A DNA stretch of 64,000 nucleotides, taken from NCBI RefSeq assembly GCF_002960425.1, contig NZ_POIZ01000052.1, forward strand, positions 161,336 through 225,335. The letters are read 5' to 3'. Shown here piece after piece: positions 19,469-28,279 of this stretch (the first letter of the stretch is position 1; each line of letters begins with the position of its first letter). This DNA is from Streptococcus suis. Lineage in GTDB: Bacteria > Bacillota > Bacilli > Lactobacillales > Streptococcaceae. The notes under the pieces were generated by a model. That model was not told the origin of the DNA. It ran no database searches and saw only the letters and a list, made by a program, of their open reading frames with translations. The translations under genes and the position numbers were made by a program.

Positions 19469-20410
19469 GTGGGATTTATTGAAGTAAAAGATTTAAAAGT
19501 CCATTATCCAATTCGAAGTGGCTTCTTTAACCGTGTCACAGACCATGTTTATGCCGTGGATGGCGTCAATCTTGAGTTTGAAGAGGGAAAAACCTATGGT
19601 TTGGTAGGTGAGTCAGGTTCTGGTAAGTCAACAATTGGTAAGGCAATCATTGGTTTGGAACGTGCTACTTCAGGACAAATTATCTACGAAGGTCAAAATG
19701 TGACCAACAAATCACGCAGTAAAAAAGGTAACTTTAACCGTGATGTTCAAATGATTTTCCAAGATTCGCTTTCTAGTTTCAACCCTAAAAAACGTATCTT
19801 GGACATCATTGCGGAGCCTATTCGTAACTTTGACCGTCTTTCTCCAGATGAGGAGAAGAAAAAAGTTCTTCAACTCTTGGATACCATCGGTCTGAACGAA
19901 GAAGCCTTGATTAAGTATCCTCATGAATTTTCAGGTGGTCAGCGCCAGCGTATCGGCGTTGCCCGTGCCCTAGCAAGTAATCCACGTTTGATCATTGCCG
20001 ATGAGCCTGTTTCTGCCTTGGACTTGTCTGTTCAAGCTCAGGTTTTGAACTATATGAAGCGTATCCAGGATGAGTTTAAACTCAGCTACCTCTTTATTTC
20101 TCATGACCTTGGCGTTGTGCAACATATGTGTGATGAATTGTTTATCATGTACCGTGGTCGTTTCGTCGAAACGGGTAACAAGCAGGACATCTATAACAAT
20201 CCACAGCATATCTATACCAAACGTCTTTTGTCAGCTATTCCATCGATTGATCCAGTGAATCGTTTGAAAAACAAGGAAAAACGCTTGGCTGCTGAAAAAG
20301 AGTATCAAGAAAAACAAGGTCAATACTATGATGAAAATGGTCGAGTTTACGATTTACAAACCTGCTCAGCAACTCATCAGGTAGCCCTTCCAAAAGGAGG
20401 TCAGAACTAA
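19469..20410 (+). CDS. oppF: Oligopeptide ABC transporter, ATP-binding protein OppF
   Basis: The second ATPase (313 residues) starts with GTG only 3 nt after oppD. It has Walker A GESGSGKST, signature FSGGQRQR, Walker B LIIADEPVSALDLS and the H-loop FISHDLG. The C-terminus is charged (KNKEKRLAAEKEYQEKQ) and lacks the cysteine motif seen in OppD-type proteins. It is followed 1 nt later by the permease gene. Confidence 0.93.
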   Translation: MGFIEVKDLKVHYPIRSGFFNRVTDHVYAVDGVNLEFEEGKTYGLVGESGSGKSTIGKAIIGLERATSGQIIYEGQNVTNKSRSKKGNFNRDVQMIFQDSLSSFNPKKRILDIIAEPIRNFDRLSPDEEKKKVLQLLDTIGLNEEALIKYPHEFSGGQRQRIGVARALASNPRLIIADEPVSALDLSVQAQVLNYMKRIQDEFKLSYLFISHDLGVVQHMCDELFIMYRGRFVETGNKQDIYNNPQHIYTKRLLSAIPSIDPVNRLKNKEKRLAAEKEYQEKQGQYYDENGRVYDLQTCSATHQVALPKGGQN

Positions 20411-20411
20411 G

Positions 20412-21368
20412 ATGTGGAAAACAGTTTTACGTCGTTTGCTCATGATGATTCCTCAAATTATCATTTTGAGTATTATCGCTTTCTTCGTGGCTAAGATGAT
20501 GCCAGGGGATCCTTTTACGGGTATGATTGATCCCAATATCGATCCAGCCATTATCGAACAAAAACGGATTGCAGCCGGATATTATGATCCAATTCATATT
20601 CAATACTTACGTTGGGTTGGTAATCTCTTGCAGGGTGATTTTGGTCAGAGTTTCCTCTTTAAGCAACCAGTTTTGGATGTTATCATGCAACGCTTGAACA
20701 ATACTATTTGGTTATCGCTGTTGACGATGATTTTGACCTATGCTATCGCTCTTCCTTTGGGGATGATTGCTGGTCGCTACCAAAACTCTCTGGCTGATAA
20801 GGTGATTGGGGTTTATAACTTCTTGACCTTCTCAACACCAACTTTCGTTTTTGCGATTCTTATGTTGTGGTTGTTTGGTTTTAGCTTGGGCTGGTTCCCA
20901 ACTCGTGGTTCAATCGGTGGTGGTGTCGAAGGTTTTGCAGCGGTACTCAGCCGTCTTCATCACATGATTTTGCCGGCGATTACCATGGCTATCTTATCTA
21001 CAACTGTAACTATCCAGTATCTCCGTACAGGGATTATTGATGCTAAGAGTCAAGATTATGTCCGTACGGCGCGTGCTAAGGGTGTTCCTGAGCGTGTGGT
21101 TTACAACCGTCATATCTTCCGTAACTCTATTCTGCCAATCGCATCATTCTTGGGTTATGAATTGACTGGTTTGATCGGTGGTTCGATCTTTATTGAGAAT
21201 ATTTTTACCTATCCAGGTATCGGTCAATTGTTCTATAACTCTATTTCTAGTCGTGATTATAGTGTTATCTTGGCCCTCTTGTTGATATTTGGTATGGGAA
21301 CTCTCTTGGGAACCTTGATTTCAGATATTATCATGAGTATTGTAGACCCACGTATCCGTGTGAAATAG
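20412..21368 (+). CDS. oppB: Oligopeptide ABC transporter, permease OppB
   Basis: This is a membrane subunit (318 residues, six membrane segments) of the peptide importer. It begins with the family N-terminus MWKTVLRRLLMMIPQIIILS and carries the coupling loop DYVRTARAKGVPERVVYNRH that contacts the ATPases. An AAAGGAGG site overlaps the end of oppF. Confidence 0.93.
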   Translation: MWKTVLRRLLMMIPQIIILSIIAFFVAKMMPGDPFTGMIDPNIDPAIIEQKRIAAGYYDPIHIQYLRWVGNLLQGDFGQSFLFKQPVLDVIMQRLNNTIWLSLLTMILTYAIALPLGMIAGRYQNSLADKVIGVYNFLTFSTPTFVFAILMLWLFGFSLGWFPTRGSIGGGVEGFAAVLSRLHHMILPAITMAILSTTVTIQYLRTGIIDAKSQDYVRTARAKGVPERVVYNRHIFRNSILPIASFLGYELTGLIGGSIFIENIFTYPGIGQLFYNSISSRDYSVILALLLIFGMGTLLGTLISDIIMSIVDPRIRVK

Positions 21369-21381
21369 AAGGAGGAGTAAG

Positions 21382-22284
21382 GTGAGTAAAGAAAATAAAA
21401 AACAAGTACAATCTACTTCAACTCCTCCAGGTGGCTTTCGTGTCATCGCGCGGGAGTTTTTGAAGGATAGATTAGCTTTAGCTTCATTGGTCATTTTGGT
21501 GACAGTTCTTTTGACTGTTTTCATCGGAGCCTTGGTCTTAGATCAAGAGCAAGTGATGAAAGTCAATCTTTTGGGACGTTACTTGGAGCCTGGAGTTGAT
21601 GGCTATATCTTGGGAACTGATGAAGGTGGTAAAGATATCTTCGGTCAGTTGATTATTGGTGCTCGTAACTCCATTGTCATCGGTTTTACTATTACCATTA
21701 TTACAAGTATTGTTGGTATCTCGGTCGGATTGATTTCAGGCTACTATGGAGGTCGTTTGGATGGTTTCTTGATGCGGATTGTAGACTTCATTATGATTCT
21801 TCCAGTAACCATGTTGATTATCGTTTTCGTAACGGTTATCAAAGACTACACCATCTATCACTTTATCCTGATTATGAGTGCTTTCTATTGGACAGCTAAG
21901 GCGCGTCTCTTCCGTACAAGAACCTTGTCAGAGGCGAGCTTGGATTATGTCAATGCATCTAAAACACTTGGAACAAGCGACTTCATGATTATGTTCCGTG
22001 AAATCTTGCCAAACTTGAGTTCCCTGATTATTGTTAACTTGACCCTCAACTTTGCAGGGAATATCGGTATTGAAACATCATTGACCTATCTTGGATTTGG
22101 TCTTCCATCGACAGTTCCAAGTTTGGGTACCTTGATTGCCAATGCCCGTAATGCAGACATCTTAGAGAACAAGACTTGGATTTGGTTGCCAGCAGCTATC
22201 TTCATCCTTGTCATGATGCTTTGTATTAACTATGTCGGTCAAGCCTTTCAACGTGCTGCCGATGCCAAACAACGTTTGGGGTAA
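21382..22284 (+). CDS. oppC: Oligopeptide ABC transporter, permease OppC
   Basis: The second membrane subunit (300 residues) has the N-terminal OppC-type segment (REFLKDRLALASLVILVTV) and the coupling loop DYVNASKTLGTSDFMIMFRE. The GTG at 21382 follows GGAGGAG. It is the last gene of the operon, with a terminator at 22297-22324. Confidence 0.93.
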   Translation: MSKENKKQVQSTSTPPGGFRVIAREFLKDRLALASLVILVTVLLTVFIGALVLDQEQVMKVNLLGRYLEPGVDGYILGTDEGGKDIFGQLIIGARNSIVIGFTITIITSIVGISVGLISGYYGGRLDGFLMRIVDFIMILPVTMLIIVFVTVIKDYTIYHFILIMSAFYWTAKARLFRTRTLSEASLDYVNASKTLGTSDFMIMFREILPNLSSLIIVNLTLNFAGNIGIETSLTYLGFGLPSTVPSLGTLIANARNADILENKTWIWLPAAIFILVMMLCINYVGQAFQRAADAKQRLG

Positions 22285-22296
22285 GCAACCTATAAG

Positions 22297-22324
22297 AAGA
22301 GTTCCTTCGGGAGCTCTTTTTTTC
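22297..22324 (+). terminator. Terminator of oppDFBC
   Basis: A GC-containing stem AAGAGTTCC/GGGAGCTCTT (with G-U pairs) is followed by seven T. Confidence 0.8.
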
Positions 22325-22410
22325 TTCTTTCAGCTGTCACAGGCTTGTTTTTTACAGAATTTGGAAAATATGGTAAAATGGAGTGATAAAACTATTTGAG
22401 GTAAGGAATT

Positions 22411-22776
22411 ATGACTGTTAAAATCAATACAAAAGACGGCCAAATTGAATTGACTGATGACGTGATTGCCACAGTTGTCGGTGGTGCTACGACTGAGATT
22501 TTCGGAGTTGTGGGCATGGCTAGTAAGTCTGCGATTAAGGATAATTTTCAGGCTCTTTTGCGCAAGGAAAATTATTCCAAAGGTGTTGTCATTAAGACCC
22601 TAGAAGATGGTCGCATTGCAGTCGATGTTTACACTGTTATGAGCTACGGTGTAAAAATCAGTGAAGTATCTCGCAATATCCAAGAACGTGTGAAATTCAA
22701 CTTGGAAAATCAATTAGGTATCTCTGTTGATGCCGTTAATGTTTTTATCCAGAATATTAAAGTCGTAGGAGAATAA
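22411..22776 (+). CDS. Asp23/Gls24 family envelope stress-like protein (YloU type)
   Basis: This 121-residue cytosolic protein of the Asp23/Gls24 (DUF322) family shows the conserved core ATVVGGATTEIFGVVGMASK and the C-terminal ...VDAVNVFIQNIKVVGE. In Firmicutes this gene (yloU) regularly precedes the fatty acid kinase gene, as it does here with a 2-nt gap and GTAGGAG in the overlap region. Its precise role is unknown; relatives localise to the envelope or respond to stress. Confidence 0.88.
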   Translation: MTVKINTKDGQIELTDDVIATVVGGATTEIFGVVGMASKSAIKDNFQALLRKENYSKGVVIKTLEDGRIAVDVYTVMSYGVKISEVSRNIQERVKFNLENQLGISVDAVNVFIQNIKVVGE

Positions 22777-22778
22777 TT

Positions 22779-24443
22779 GTGTCTAAAATTACTACTAGTT
22801 TATTTCAAGAAATGGTGCAGGCAGCATCCACTCGTCTGAATAAACAAGCTGAATATGTAAACTCATTAAACGTCTTCCCAGTGCCAGATGGCGATACTGG
22901 AACCAACATGGGCATGACCATTACCAATGGTGCCAAAGAAGTAGCTGATAAGCCAGCCAACACAGTCGGTGAAGTTGCTCAAATCCTGTCTAAGGGCTTG
23001 CTTATGGGAGCTCGCGGAAACTCTGGTGTGATTACCTCACAGTTGTTCCGTGGTTTTGGTCAGTCTGTCAAAGGCAAGGTTGAATTGGATGGTAAGGACT
23101 TGGCGCAAGCCTTCCAACATGGTGTCGAAGTGGCTTATAAGGCTGTAATGAAACCAGTTGAAGGTACCATTTTGACGGTTTCTCGTGGCGCAGCTACAGC
23201 AGCTCTTAAAAAAGCAGAAGAAACTGATGATGCCGTTGAGGTCATGCGCGCGACTCTAGAAGGTGCCAACCGTGCCCTCAAGAAAACCCCTGAGATGCTT
23301 CCGGTCTTGAAAGAGGTTGGGGTTGTCGATTCAGGTGGTCAAGGTCTTGTTTATATTTACGAAGGCTTCTTGTCAGCATTGACAGGTGAGTACATTGCGT
23401 CAGAGGATTTTGAAGCGACACCAGCTGTTATGTCAGAAATGATCAATGCAGAGCACCACAAGTCAGTTGCCGGTCATGTGGCGACTGAGGATATTACCTT
23501 TGGTTACTGTACAGAAATCATGGTAGCTCTTCGCCAAGGTCCTACTTATGTCAAGGACTTTGATTATGAAGAATTCCGCAACTATCTTAATGACCTTGGG
23601 GATTCTCTCCTAGTTGTCAACGATGATGAAATTGTTAAAGTCCATGTCCATACAGAAGATCCAGGTTTGGTCATGCAAGCAGGGCTTCAATACGGTAGCT
23701 TGGTCAAGGTAAAAGTGGACAATATGCGTGAGCAACATGAGGCTCAGGTTGAGAAAGAAGAAGCCTACCAAAAACCAGCTGAGCAAAAAGAATACGGCAT
23801 TATCGCTGTTGCGGCAGGTGAGGGTTTGACAGAAATCTTCAAATCACAAGGCGTTGATTATGTGATCTCAGGTGGTCAGACCATGAACCCATCAACAGAA
23901 GACTTTATCAATGCTATTGAATTGGTCAATGCCCGCAATGTCATCTTGTTGCCAAACAACAAGAACATCTTGATGGCGGCTCAGACGGCTGCTGAGGTGG
24001 CAGAAGTGGCGGTTAAGGTTGTGGAAACCAAGACTCTGCCACAAGGTTTCACTAGCTTGCTTGCCTTTGATCCAAGTCGTGATTTGGACAGCAACTTTGA
24101 AGCTATGACGGCATCTCTTGCAGAGGTGAAGAGCGGTAGTGTGACAACTGCCGTCCGTGACACAACCATCGATGGTCTTGAAATCCATGAAAATGACAAC
24201 CTTGGTATGGTAGATGGCAAGATTGTGGTTTCTAATCCAGATATGATGGAAACACTTGTCGCTACCTTTGAGAAAATGCTGGATGAAGACAGCGAAATCG
24301 TGACCATCTACATCGGTGAAGACGGTGATGAAGAATTGGCGCAGACACTTGCAGAACAGCTAGAAGAACAATTTGAAGATGTCGAGGTCGAAATCCATCA
24401 AGGAAATCAACCGGTTTATCCATATCTTTTTAGCGTAGAATAA
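22779..24443 (+). CDS. fakA: Fatty acid kinase catalytic subunit FakA (DAK2 domain, YloV)
   Basis: This 554-residue kinase phosphorylates fatty acids bound to a DegV-type FakB protein, making acyl-phosphate for phospholipid synthesis. Residues about 10-200 form the DhaL/DAK2 ATP-binding domain (VFPVPDGDTGTNMG, LLMGARGNSGVI). The middle and C-terminal DegV-like part (IIAVAAGEGLTEIFKSQGVDYVISGGQTMNPS) binds FakB. Translation starts with GTG after TAGGAG. FakB genes are not in the window. A terminator follows at 24447-24477. Confidence 0.92.
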   Translation: MSKITTSLFQEMVQAASTRLNKQAEYVNSLNVFPVPDGDTGTNMGMTITNGAKEVADKPANTVGEVAQILSKGLLMGARGNSGVITSQLFRGFGQSVKGKVELDGKDLAQAFQHGVEVAYKAVMKPVEGTILTVSRGAATAALKKAEETDDAVEVMRATLEGANRALKKTPEMLPVLKEVGVVDSGGQGLVYIYEGFLSALTGEYIASEDFEATPAVMSEMINAEHHKSVAGHVATEDITFGYCTEIMVALRQGPTYVKDFDYEEFRNYLNDLGDSLLVVNDDEIVKVHVHTEDPGLVMQAGLQYGSLVKVKVDNMREQHEAQVEKEEAYQKPAEQKEYGIIAVAAGEGLTEIFKSQGVDYVISGGQTMNPSTEDFINAIELVNARNVILLPNNKNILMAAQTAAEVAEVAVKVVETKTLPQGFTSLLAFDPSRDLDSNFEAMTASLAEVKSGSVTTAVRDTTIDGLEIHENDNLGMVDGKIVVSNPDMMETLVATFEKMLDEDSEIVTIYIGEDGDEELAQTLAEQLEEQFEDVEVEIHQGNQPVYPYLFSVE

Positions 24444-24446
24444 ACA

Positions 24447-24477
24447 AAATCGCAGGCCAAGGCTTGCGATTTTTTTC
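24447..24477 (+). terminator. Terminator of fakA
   Basis: AATCGCA-G-GCC pairs with GGC-T-TGCGATT around a 2-nt loop and a T run follows. Confidence 0.8.
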
Positions 24478-24544
24478 TGTAGATTTGTCTACAATTTCCA
24501 GTAGACCTATGACAAAGCCGAATGGCTATGGTATAATAACAAGT

Positions 24545-24985
24545 ATGTATAGTCAAAATGAAAATGAATTGATTGCCATTGGCGAGCGAATTGGTAGGGC
24601 TTGTAAGGCCAATCAAGTGCTAGTCCTGTCGGGCGATTTAGGTGCAGGCAAGACCACTTTGACCAAGGGTTTGGCTAAGGGTTTGGATATTGACCAGATG
24701 ATTAAAAGTCCGACTTATACCATTGTTCGAGAGTATGAAGGTCGAATGCCTCTCTATCACTTGGATGTCTATCGGATTGGTGACGATCCGGATTCTATTG
24801 ATTTAGATGATTTTCTCTATGGTGGTGGTTTGACGGTTATCGAATGGGGAGAATTGTTGGATGCTAGTCTGTTGGATGATTATTTGCTCATTCGGATTGA
24901 GAAAGAGGCTGATGGCCGCCGTCTGACCTTTGAGGCCCATGGGCCTGCCAGTCAAGTCTTAGCCGAGGAAATAGTACATGACTAA
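24545..24985 (+). CDS. tsaE: tRNA t6A biosynthesis ATPase TsaE
   Basis: This P-loop ATPase (146 residues) is required with TsaB and TsaD to make threonylcarbamoyl-adenosine at tRNA position 37. It has Walker A LSGDLGAGKTTLTKG and the family motifs SPTYTIVREYEG, LYHLDVYR and VIEWGE. The frame is open from 24464, but ATG 24545 gives the standard N-terminus. Its end overlaps the GNAT gene by 8 nt, and the order tsaE-GNAT-LCP is a known streptococcal arrangement. Confidence 0.93.
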   Translation: MYSQNENELIAIGERIGRACKANQVLVLSGDLGAGKTTLTKGLAKGLDIDQMIKSPTYTIVREYEGRMPLYHLDVYRIGDDPDSIDLDDFLYGGGLTVIEWGELLDASLLDDYLLIRIEKEADGRRLTFEAHGPASQVLAEEIVHD

Positions 24986-25505
24986 GAAGGAAATTTATTT
25001 TAGCGAAGCTGAACCAGCTGATGCGGTAGCCTTTATTGATTTTATGAATCAAGTGGCTAGGGAAACGGACTATCTGGTCATGGATGAAACAGGTTTTCGT
25101 TTTAGCCCTGAAGAAATGGAAAGGATTTTTGAAGCGAGCATTGAAAATCCTGGTGAACTGTGCTTGCTGGCCAAAGTTGGTTCAGAAGTGATTGGTGCCA
25201 TCTCTGTCAAGTCCTCCAAACAATTTCGGATCAGCCATATTGGAAATATTTTCATTGCTATAAAGAAAGAGTATTGGGGACACGGCTTGGGTACCATTTT
25301 GCTAGACGAGGTTATTGAGTGGGCTCAGGAAATGGAGGTGCTCAAACGTCTTGAATTAACCGTTCAGGTGCGCAATCAAGCAGCAGTCCGCCTCTATCAG
25401 AAGATGGGTTTTGTGATTGAAGGGACCCAGGTGAGAGGGGCTAGAACAGATGAAGGGGAATGGCTTGACCTCTATTACATGGGCAGGCTGATTGGTGAAG
25501 TATGA
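24978..25505 (+). CDS. GNAT family N-acetyltransferase
   Basis: This 175-residue acyl-CoA-dependent acetyltransferase has the GNAT core: the strand IGNIFIAIKKEYWGHGLGTILLDEVIEWAQ (acetyl-CoA loop near residue 95) and VRNQAAVRLYQKMGFVIEG (near residue 135), as in RimI/PhnO-like members. Substrate is not evident. It overlaps tsaE by 8 nt and the LCP gene by 4 nt, so it is expected to be cotranslated with both. Confidence 0.88.
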   Translation: MTKKEIYFSEAEPADAVAFIDFMNQVARETDYLVMDETGFRFSPEEMERIFEASIENPGELCLLAKVGSEVIGAISVKSSKQFRISHIGNIFIAIKKEYWGHGLGTILLDEVIEWAQEMEVLKRLELTVQVRNQAAVRLYQKMGFVIEGTQVRGARTDEGEWLDLYYMGRLIGEV

Positions 25506-26734
25506 CAATTGGAAAAAAAATAGTCTTGATGTCTTTGGCAATAGTAGCCCTCACGCTTGGAGCTGGTTTTGCCTATGGAATTAGTTTATTGAACTTTTCA
25601 ACAGATGCGATTTCCAAAACATTTAAGCAGCTAGATGGAGAGGAAGAAATCACTCCTATTGATGCGACGGAGCCCTTGACTATTCTCTTGATGGGGGTAG
25701 ACATGGATCAGGCTACTCGTGGCGGTGCTTGGGAAGAAGGTCGAAGCGATTCCATGATCTTGGTGACAGTCAATCCTAAGACCAAGGAAACAACTATGAT
25801 GAGTTTGACACGTGATATTATGGTGGAGATTGCTGAAGCTAATGGGGAATCAACAGGAACAGTGGAAAAACTCAATCATTCCTATAGCTACGGTCAGGCT
25901 CCTATGGCGATTGCCACTATTGAGAAGATGATGGATATTGACATTGATCGCTACATCGAAATCAATATGGATGGCTTGGTCGAGCTGGTTGATGCGGTTG
26001 GTGGGATTGAAGTTAATAACACATTAGGTTTCCCGATTTCTATTTCCGAGTATGAGCCAGCCTATACGGCTATTGTTCCAACAGGTAAACGTCTGGTGAA
26101 TGGAGATCAAGCTCTTGTTTACGCTCGGATGCGCTATGATGATCCAGAAGGAGATATTGGTCGTCAACGCCGTCAGCGTGAGGTTATTACGGCTATCGTC
26201 AAGAAATTGCTGCAACTAGATGGCTTCACTCAGTACAAGAAGATTTTAACAGCCATTTCCAATAATATGCGGACGGATATTGAAATCAGTACGGCAACCA
26301 TTCCAAGTCTTTTGGGCTATAAGGATTCCATTAGGAATTTACATTCCTATCAATTAAGAGGGATTGATGAGCTTGTTGAAGAGGTTTACTACCAGTTGCC
26401 TCCGACCCAGCATTTGCTGGAGATGCAAAATGTCTTGAAAACGTCTATTGGTTTGGATGAAGTGACAGAACTTACCACCAATGTAAAGGTTTATGAGGGG
26501 CAGATGGGCTTGCCTACTACCATCAATGTTTATAATGCTTATACAGATTTACTAGAACTTGAGGCCAATCCTTTGGCGGAGGCTGTAGATATTGAGGCCT
26601 TTACGGGAACATCTGCCAGTGATTTGCCAGAAGGGACAGCGAGTTCAGGCTCTCTTCCATCGGTTTCTGCTGAAACTGGAGAATCTGGAACAACTGAGGT
26701 TGGAACAGAAACGCAAACAGAAGAAGGACAATAA
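25502..26734 (+). CDS. LytR-CpsA-Psr (LCP) family protein
   Basis: LCP proteins attach undecaprenyl-linked glycopolymers (teichoic acids, capsule, rhamnan) to peptidoglycan. This 410-residue protein has a short cytoplasmic N-terminus, one membrane segment (about 8-29) and an extracellular LCP domain (about 58-235: ILLMGVD, GRSDSMILVTVNPKTK, LTRDIMVEI, ARMRYDDPEGDIGRQRRQ). A Ser/Thr/Glu-rich tail follows residue ~370. It resembles streptococcal BrpA/LytR. TagO and UppP in the same window belong to the same envelope logic, though they lie in other operons. Confidence 0.92.
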   Translation: MTIGKKIVLMSLAIVALTLGAGFAYGISLLNFSTDAISKTFKQLDGEEEITPIDATEPLTILLMGVDMDQATRGGAWEEGRSDSMILVTVNPKTKETTMMSLTRDIMVEIAEANGESTGTVEKLNHSYSYGQAPMAIATIEKMMDIDIDRYIEINMDGLVELVDAVGGIEVNNTLGFPISISEYEPAYTAIVPTGKRLVNGDQALVYARMRYDDPEGDIGRQRRQREVITAIVKKLLQLDGFTQYKKILTAISNNMRTDIEISTATIPSLLGYKDSIRNLHSYQLRGIDELVEEVYYQLPPTQHLLEMQNVLKTSIGLDEVTELTTNVKVYEGQMGLPTTINVYNAYTDLLELEANPLAEAVDIEAFTGTSASDLPEGTASSGSLPSVSAETGESGTTEVGTETQTEEGQ

Positions 26735-26767
26735 AAAAATGAGGTTGGATTTCCAATCTCATTTTTC
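26733..26767. terminator. Bidirectional terminator between the LCP gene and the 97-aa gene
   Basis: AAAAATGAG-G-TTGGA pairs with TCCAA-T-CTCATTTTT. A/T runs flank both sides and genes converge on it. Confidence 0.85.
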
Positions 26768-26774
26768 ATTAACT

Positions 26775-27068
26775 TTAGTTTTCTTTTTTATATTTTTCAA
26801 CTATTTTTTGGATTTCATCTAGATTTCCTGAGATATTTTGCTGGTAAACACGACTTTTATATTGTAAATCGGCTGCCAAATCCTGTAAAGGCTTTTGGAA
26901 ACTTTGAATAATCTCGAGTTGGTCTTGGATATTTCTTCTACTTGCTTCCATATCCGTCACTAGTTGCTTGGTATCCTTGACTTCTTTGGCGATTTTTTCT
27001 CGGTTTGAAATGGCTAGATAGGTAGCACTAGCAGCGGATAGGGTTAAGAGGAGGTGGCGAAGTTTCAT
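26775..27068 (-). CDS. Small membrane-anchored helical protein (YtxH-like)
   Basis: The 97-residue protein has a short hydrophobic N-terminus (LRHLLLTLSAASATYLAI), then a long charged helix, predicted coiled coil from about residue 23 to the end. This shape is like YtxH-type gas-vesicle/stress proteins, but I cannot place it firmly. It lies 1 nt after hit on the minus strand, with an AGGAGAATAAG site overlapping the end of hit, so it is part of the hit transcript. Confidence 0.75.
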   Translation of the reverse strand: MKLRHLLLTLSAASATYLAISNREKIAKEVKDTKQLVTDMEASRRNIQDQLEIIQSFQKPLQDLAADLQYKSRVYQQNISGNLDEIQKIVEKYKKEN

Positions 27069-27069
27069 C

Positions 27070-27483
27070 TTATTCTCCTAGATAGAGGTCTTGAGCCAAA
27101 TTGGCTAGGGCAGGGAAATCGGGTTCATTGGCCTTAAATTGAATGTCCAGACCATCACTCTTGTCAAAACGTGGCAGGAGGTGGATATGGGTATGGAAGA
27201 CTGTTTGTCCAGCAGCTTCTTCATTGTTATTGACGATATTCAAGCCGCTAGCGCCCAATTTTTCCTTCAGGTGACGAGCAAGGGCAGGGATGACTGTAAA
27301 GACTTGCCCAGCTACTTCGGCATCCATATCCAAGACATTGCGGTAATGTGTTTTAGGGATGACAAGGGTATGTCCCTTGGTGACCTGGGTAATGTCTAAA
27401 AAAGCTAGCACTTGGTCATCCTCATAGACCTTAGAGGCTGGGATTTCTCCGGCTACAATTTTACAAAAAATACAATCTGACAT
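27070..27483 (-). CDS. hit: HIT family nucleotide-binding protein
   Basis: This 137-residue histidine-triad protein carries the motif HTHIHLLPR near residue 97-105 and the N-terminal CIFCKIVAGEIPASKVYED. Family members hydrolyse adenosine phosphoramidates or AMP-lysine. It is divergent from ecsA over a 61-bp promoter region and is followed by the 97-residue protein. Confidence 0.93.
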   Translation of the reverse strand: MSDCIFCKIVAGEIPASKVYEDDQVLAFLDITQVTKGHTLVIPKTHYRNVLDMDAEVAGQVFTVIPALARHLKEKLGASGLNIVNNNEEAAGQTVFHTHIHLLPRFDKSDGLDIQFKANEPDFPALANLAQDLYLGE

Positions 27484-27544
27484 AATACGCCCTCTTTCTA
27501 GGATTTCTGTTATAATAATTATATCAAATTATAGGAATAAATGT
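27484..27544. promoter_or_regulatory. Divergent promoter region hit / ecsA
   Basis: On the plus strand TATAAT lies at 27511-27516. On the minus strand GATATAAT is read from about 27525 to 27518. Clear -35 elements are not evident for either. Confidence 0.5.
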
Positions 27545-28279
27545 ATGTTAGAAGTTAAAAATGTCACAGGGGGCTATGTCAATATCCCTGTTTTGAAAGA
27601 TGTATCTTTTACGGTTAAAGATGGAGAACTGGTCGGTCTAATTGGTTTGAATGGTGCCGGTAAATCAACCACTATCAAGGAAATTATCGGCCTCTTAACT
27701 CCTTACCAAGGGCAAATTTTGATCGATGGCCAAGGTCTTTCTCAGGGAGCAGAAAGCTATCGGAAAAAGATTGGCTTTATCCCAGAAACACCTAGTTTAT
27801 ACGAGGAGTTGACACTAAAAGAGCACTTGGAAGTGGTGGCAATGGCTTACGATTTGCCATGGGAAGCTGCTTGGGAGAGAATCGAGAGATTGCTGAAAAT
27901 CTTCCGGTTGGACGAGAAGTTAGACTGGTATCCGGTCAATTTCTCTAAGGGAATGAAGCAGAAGGTCATGATTATCTGTGCTTTTATGGTGGAGCCAAGT
28001 TTATTGATTGTTGATGAGCCTTTTTTGGGCTTGGATCCAGTAGCTATTGCGGATTTGATTGCTCTCTTGGAGGAGGAAAAGGCAAGGGGAACTTCTATTC
28101 TCATGTCTACTCATGTCTTGGATTCGGCGGAAAAAATGTGTGATTCTTTTGTGATTTTGCACCAAGGACAGGTGCGAGCGACAGGGAATTTGGCGGACTT
28201 ACAGACCCAATTTGGCATGGCAGGGGCTAGTTTGAATGATATTTACCTAGCCTTGACCCAAGAAGGAGCAGTTGGATGA
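27545..28279 (+). CDS. ecsA: ABC transporter ATP-binding protein EcsA
   Basis: EcsA (244 residues) is the ATPase of the EcsAB exporter, which in Bacillus affects regulated intramembrane proteolysis, secretion and competence. Motifs: Walker A GLNGAGKST, variant signature FSKGMKQKV, Walker B LLIVDEPFLGLDP, and H-loop MSTHVLD. ecsB overlaps its end by 4 nt. Confidence 0.92.
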   Translation: MLEVKNVTGGYVNIPVLKDVSFTVKDGELVGLIGLNGAGKSTTIKEIIGLLTPYQGQILIDGQGLSQGAESYRKKIGFIPETPSLYEELTLKEHLEVVAMAYDLPWEAAWERIERLLKIFRLDEKLDWYPVNFSKGMKQKVMIICAFMVEPSLLIVDEPFLGLDPVAIADLIALLEEEKARGTSILMSTHVLDSAEKMCDSFVILHQGQVRATGNLADLQTQFGMAGASLNDIYLALTQEGAVG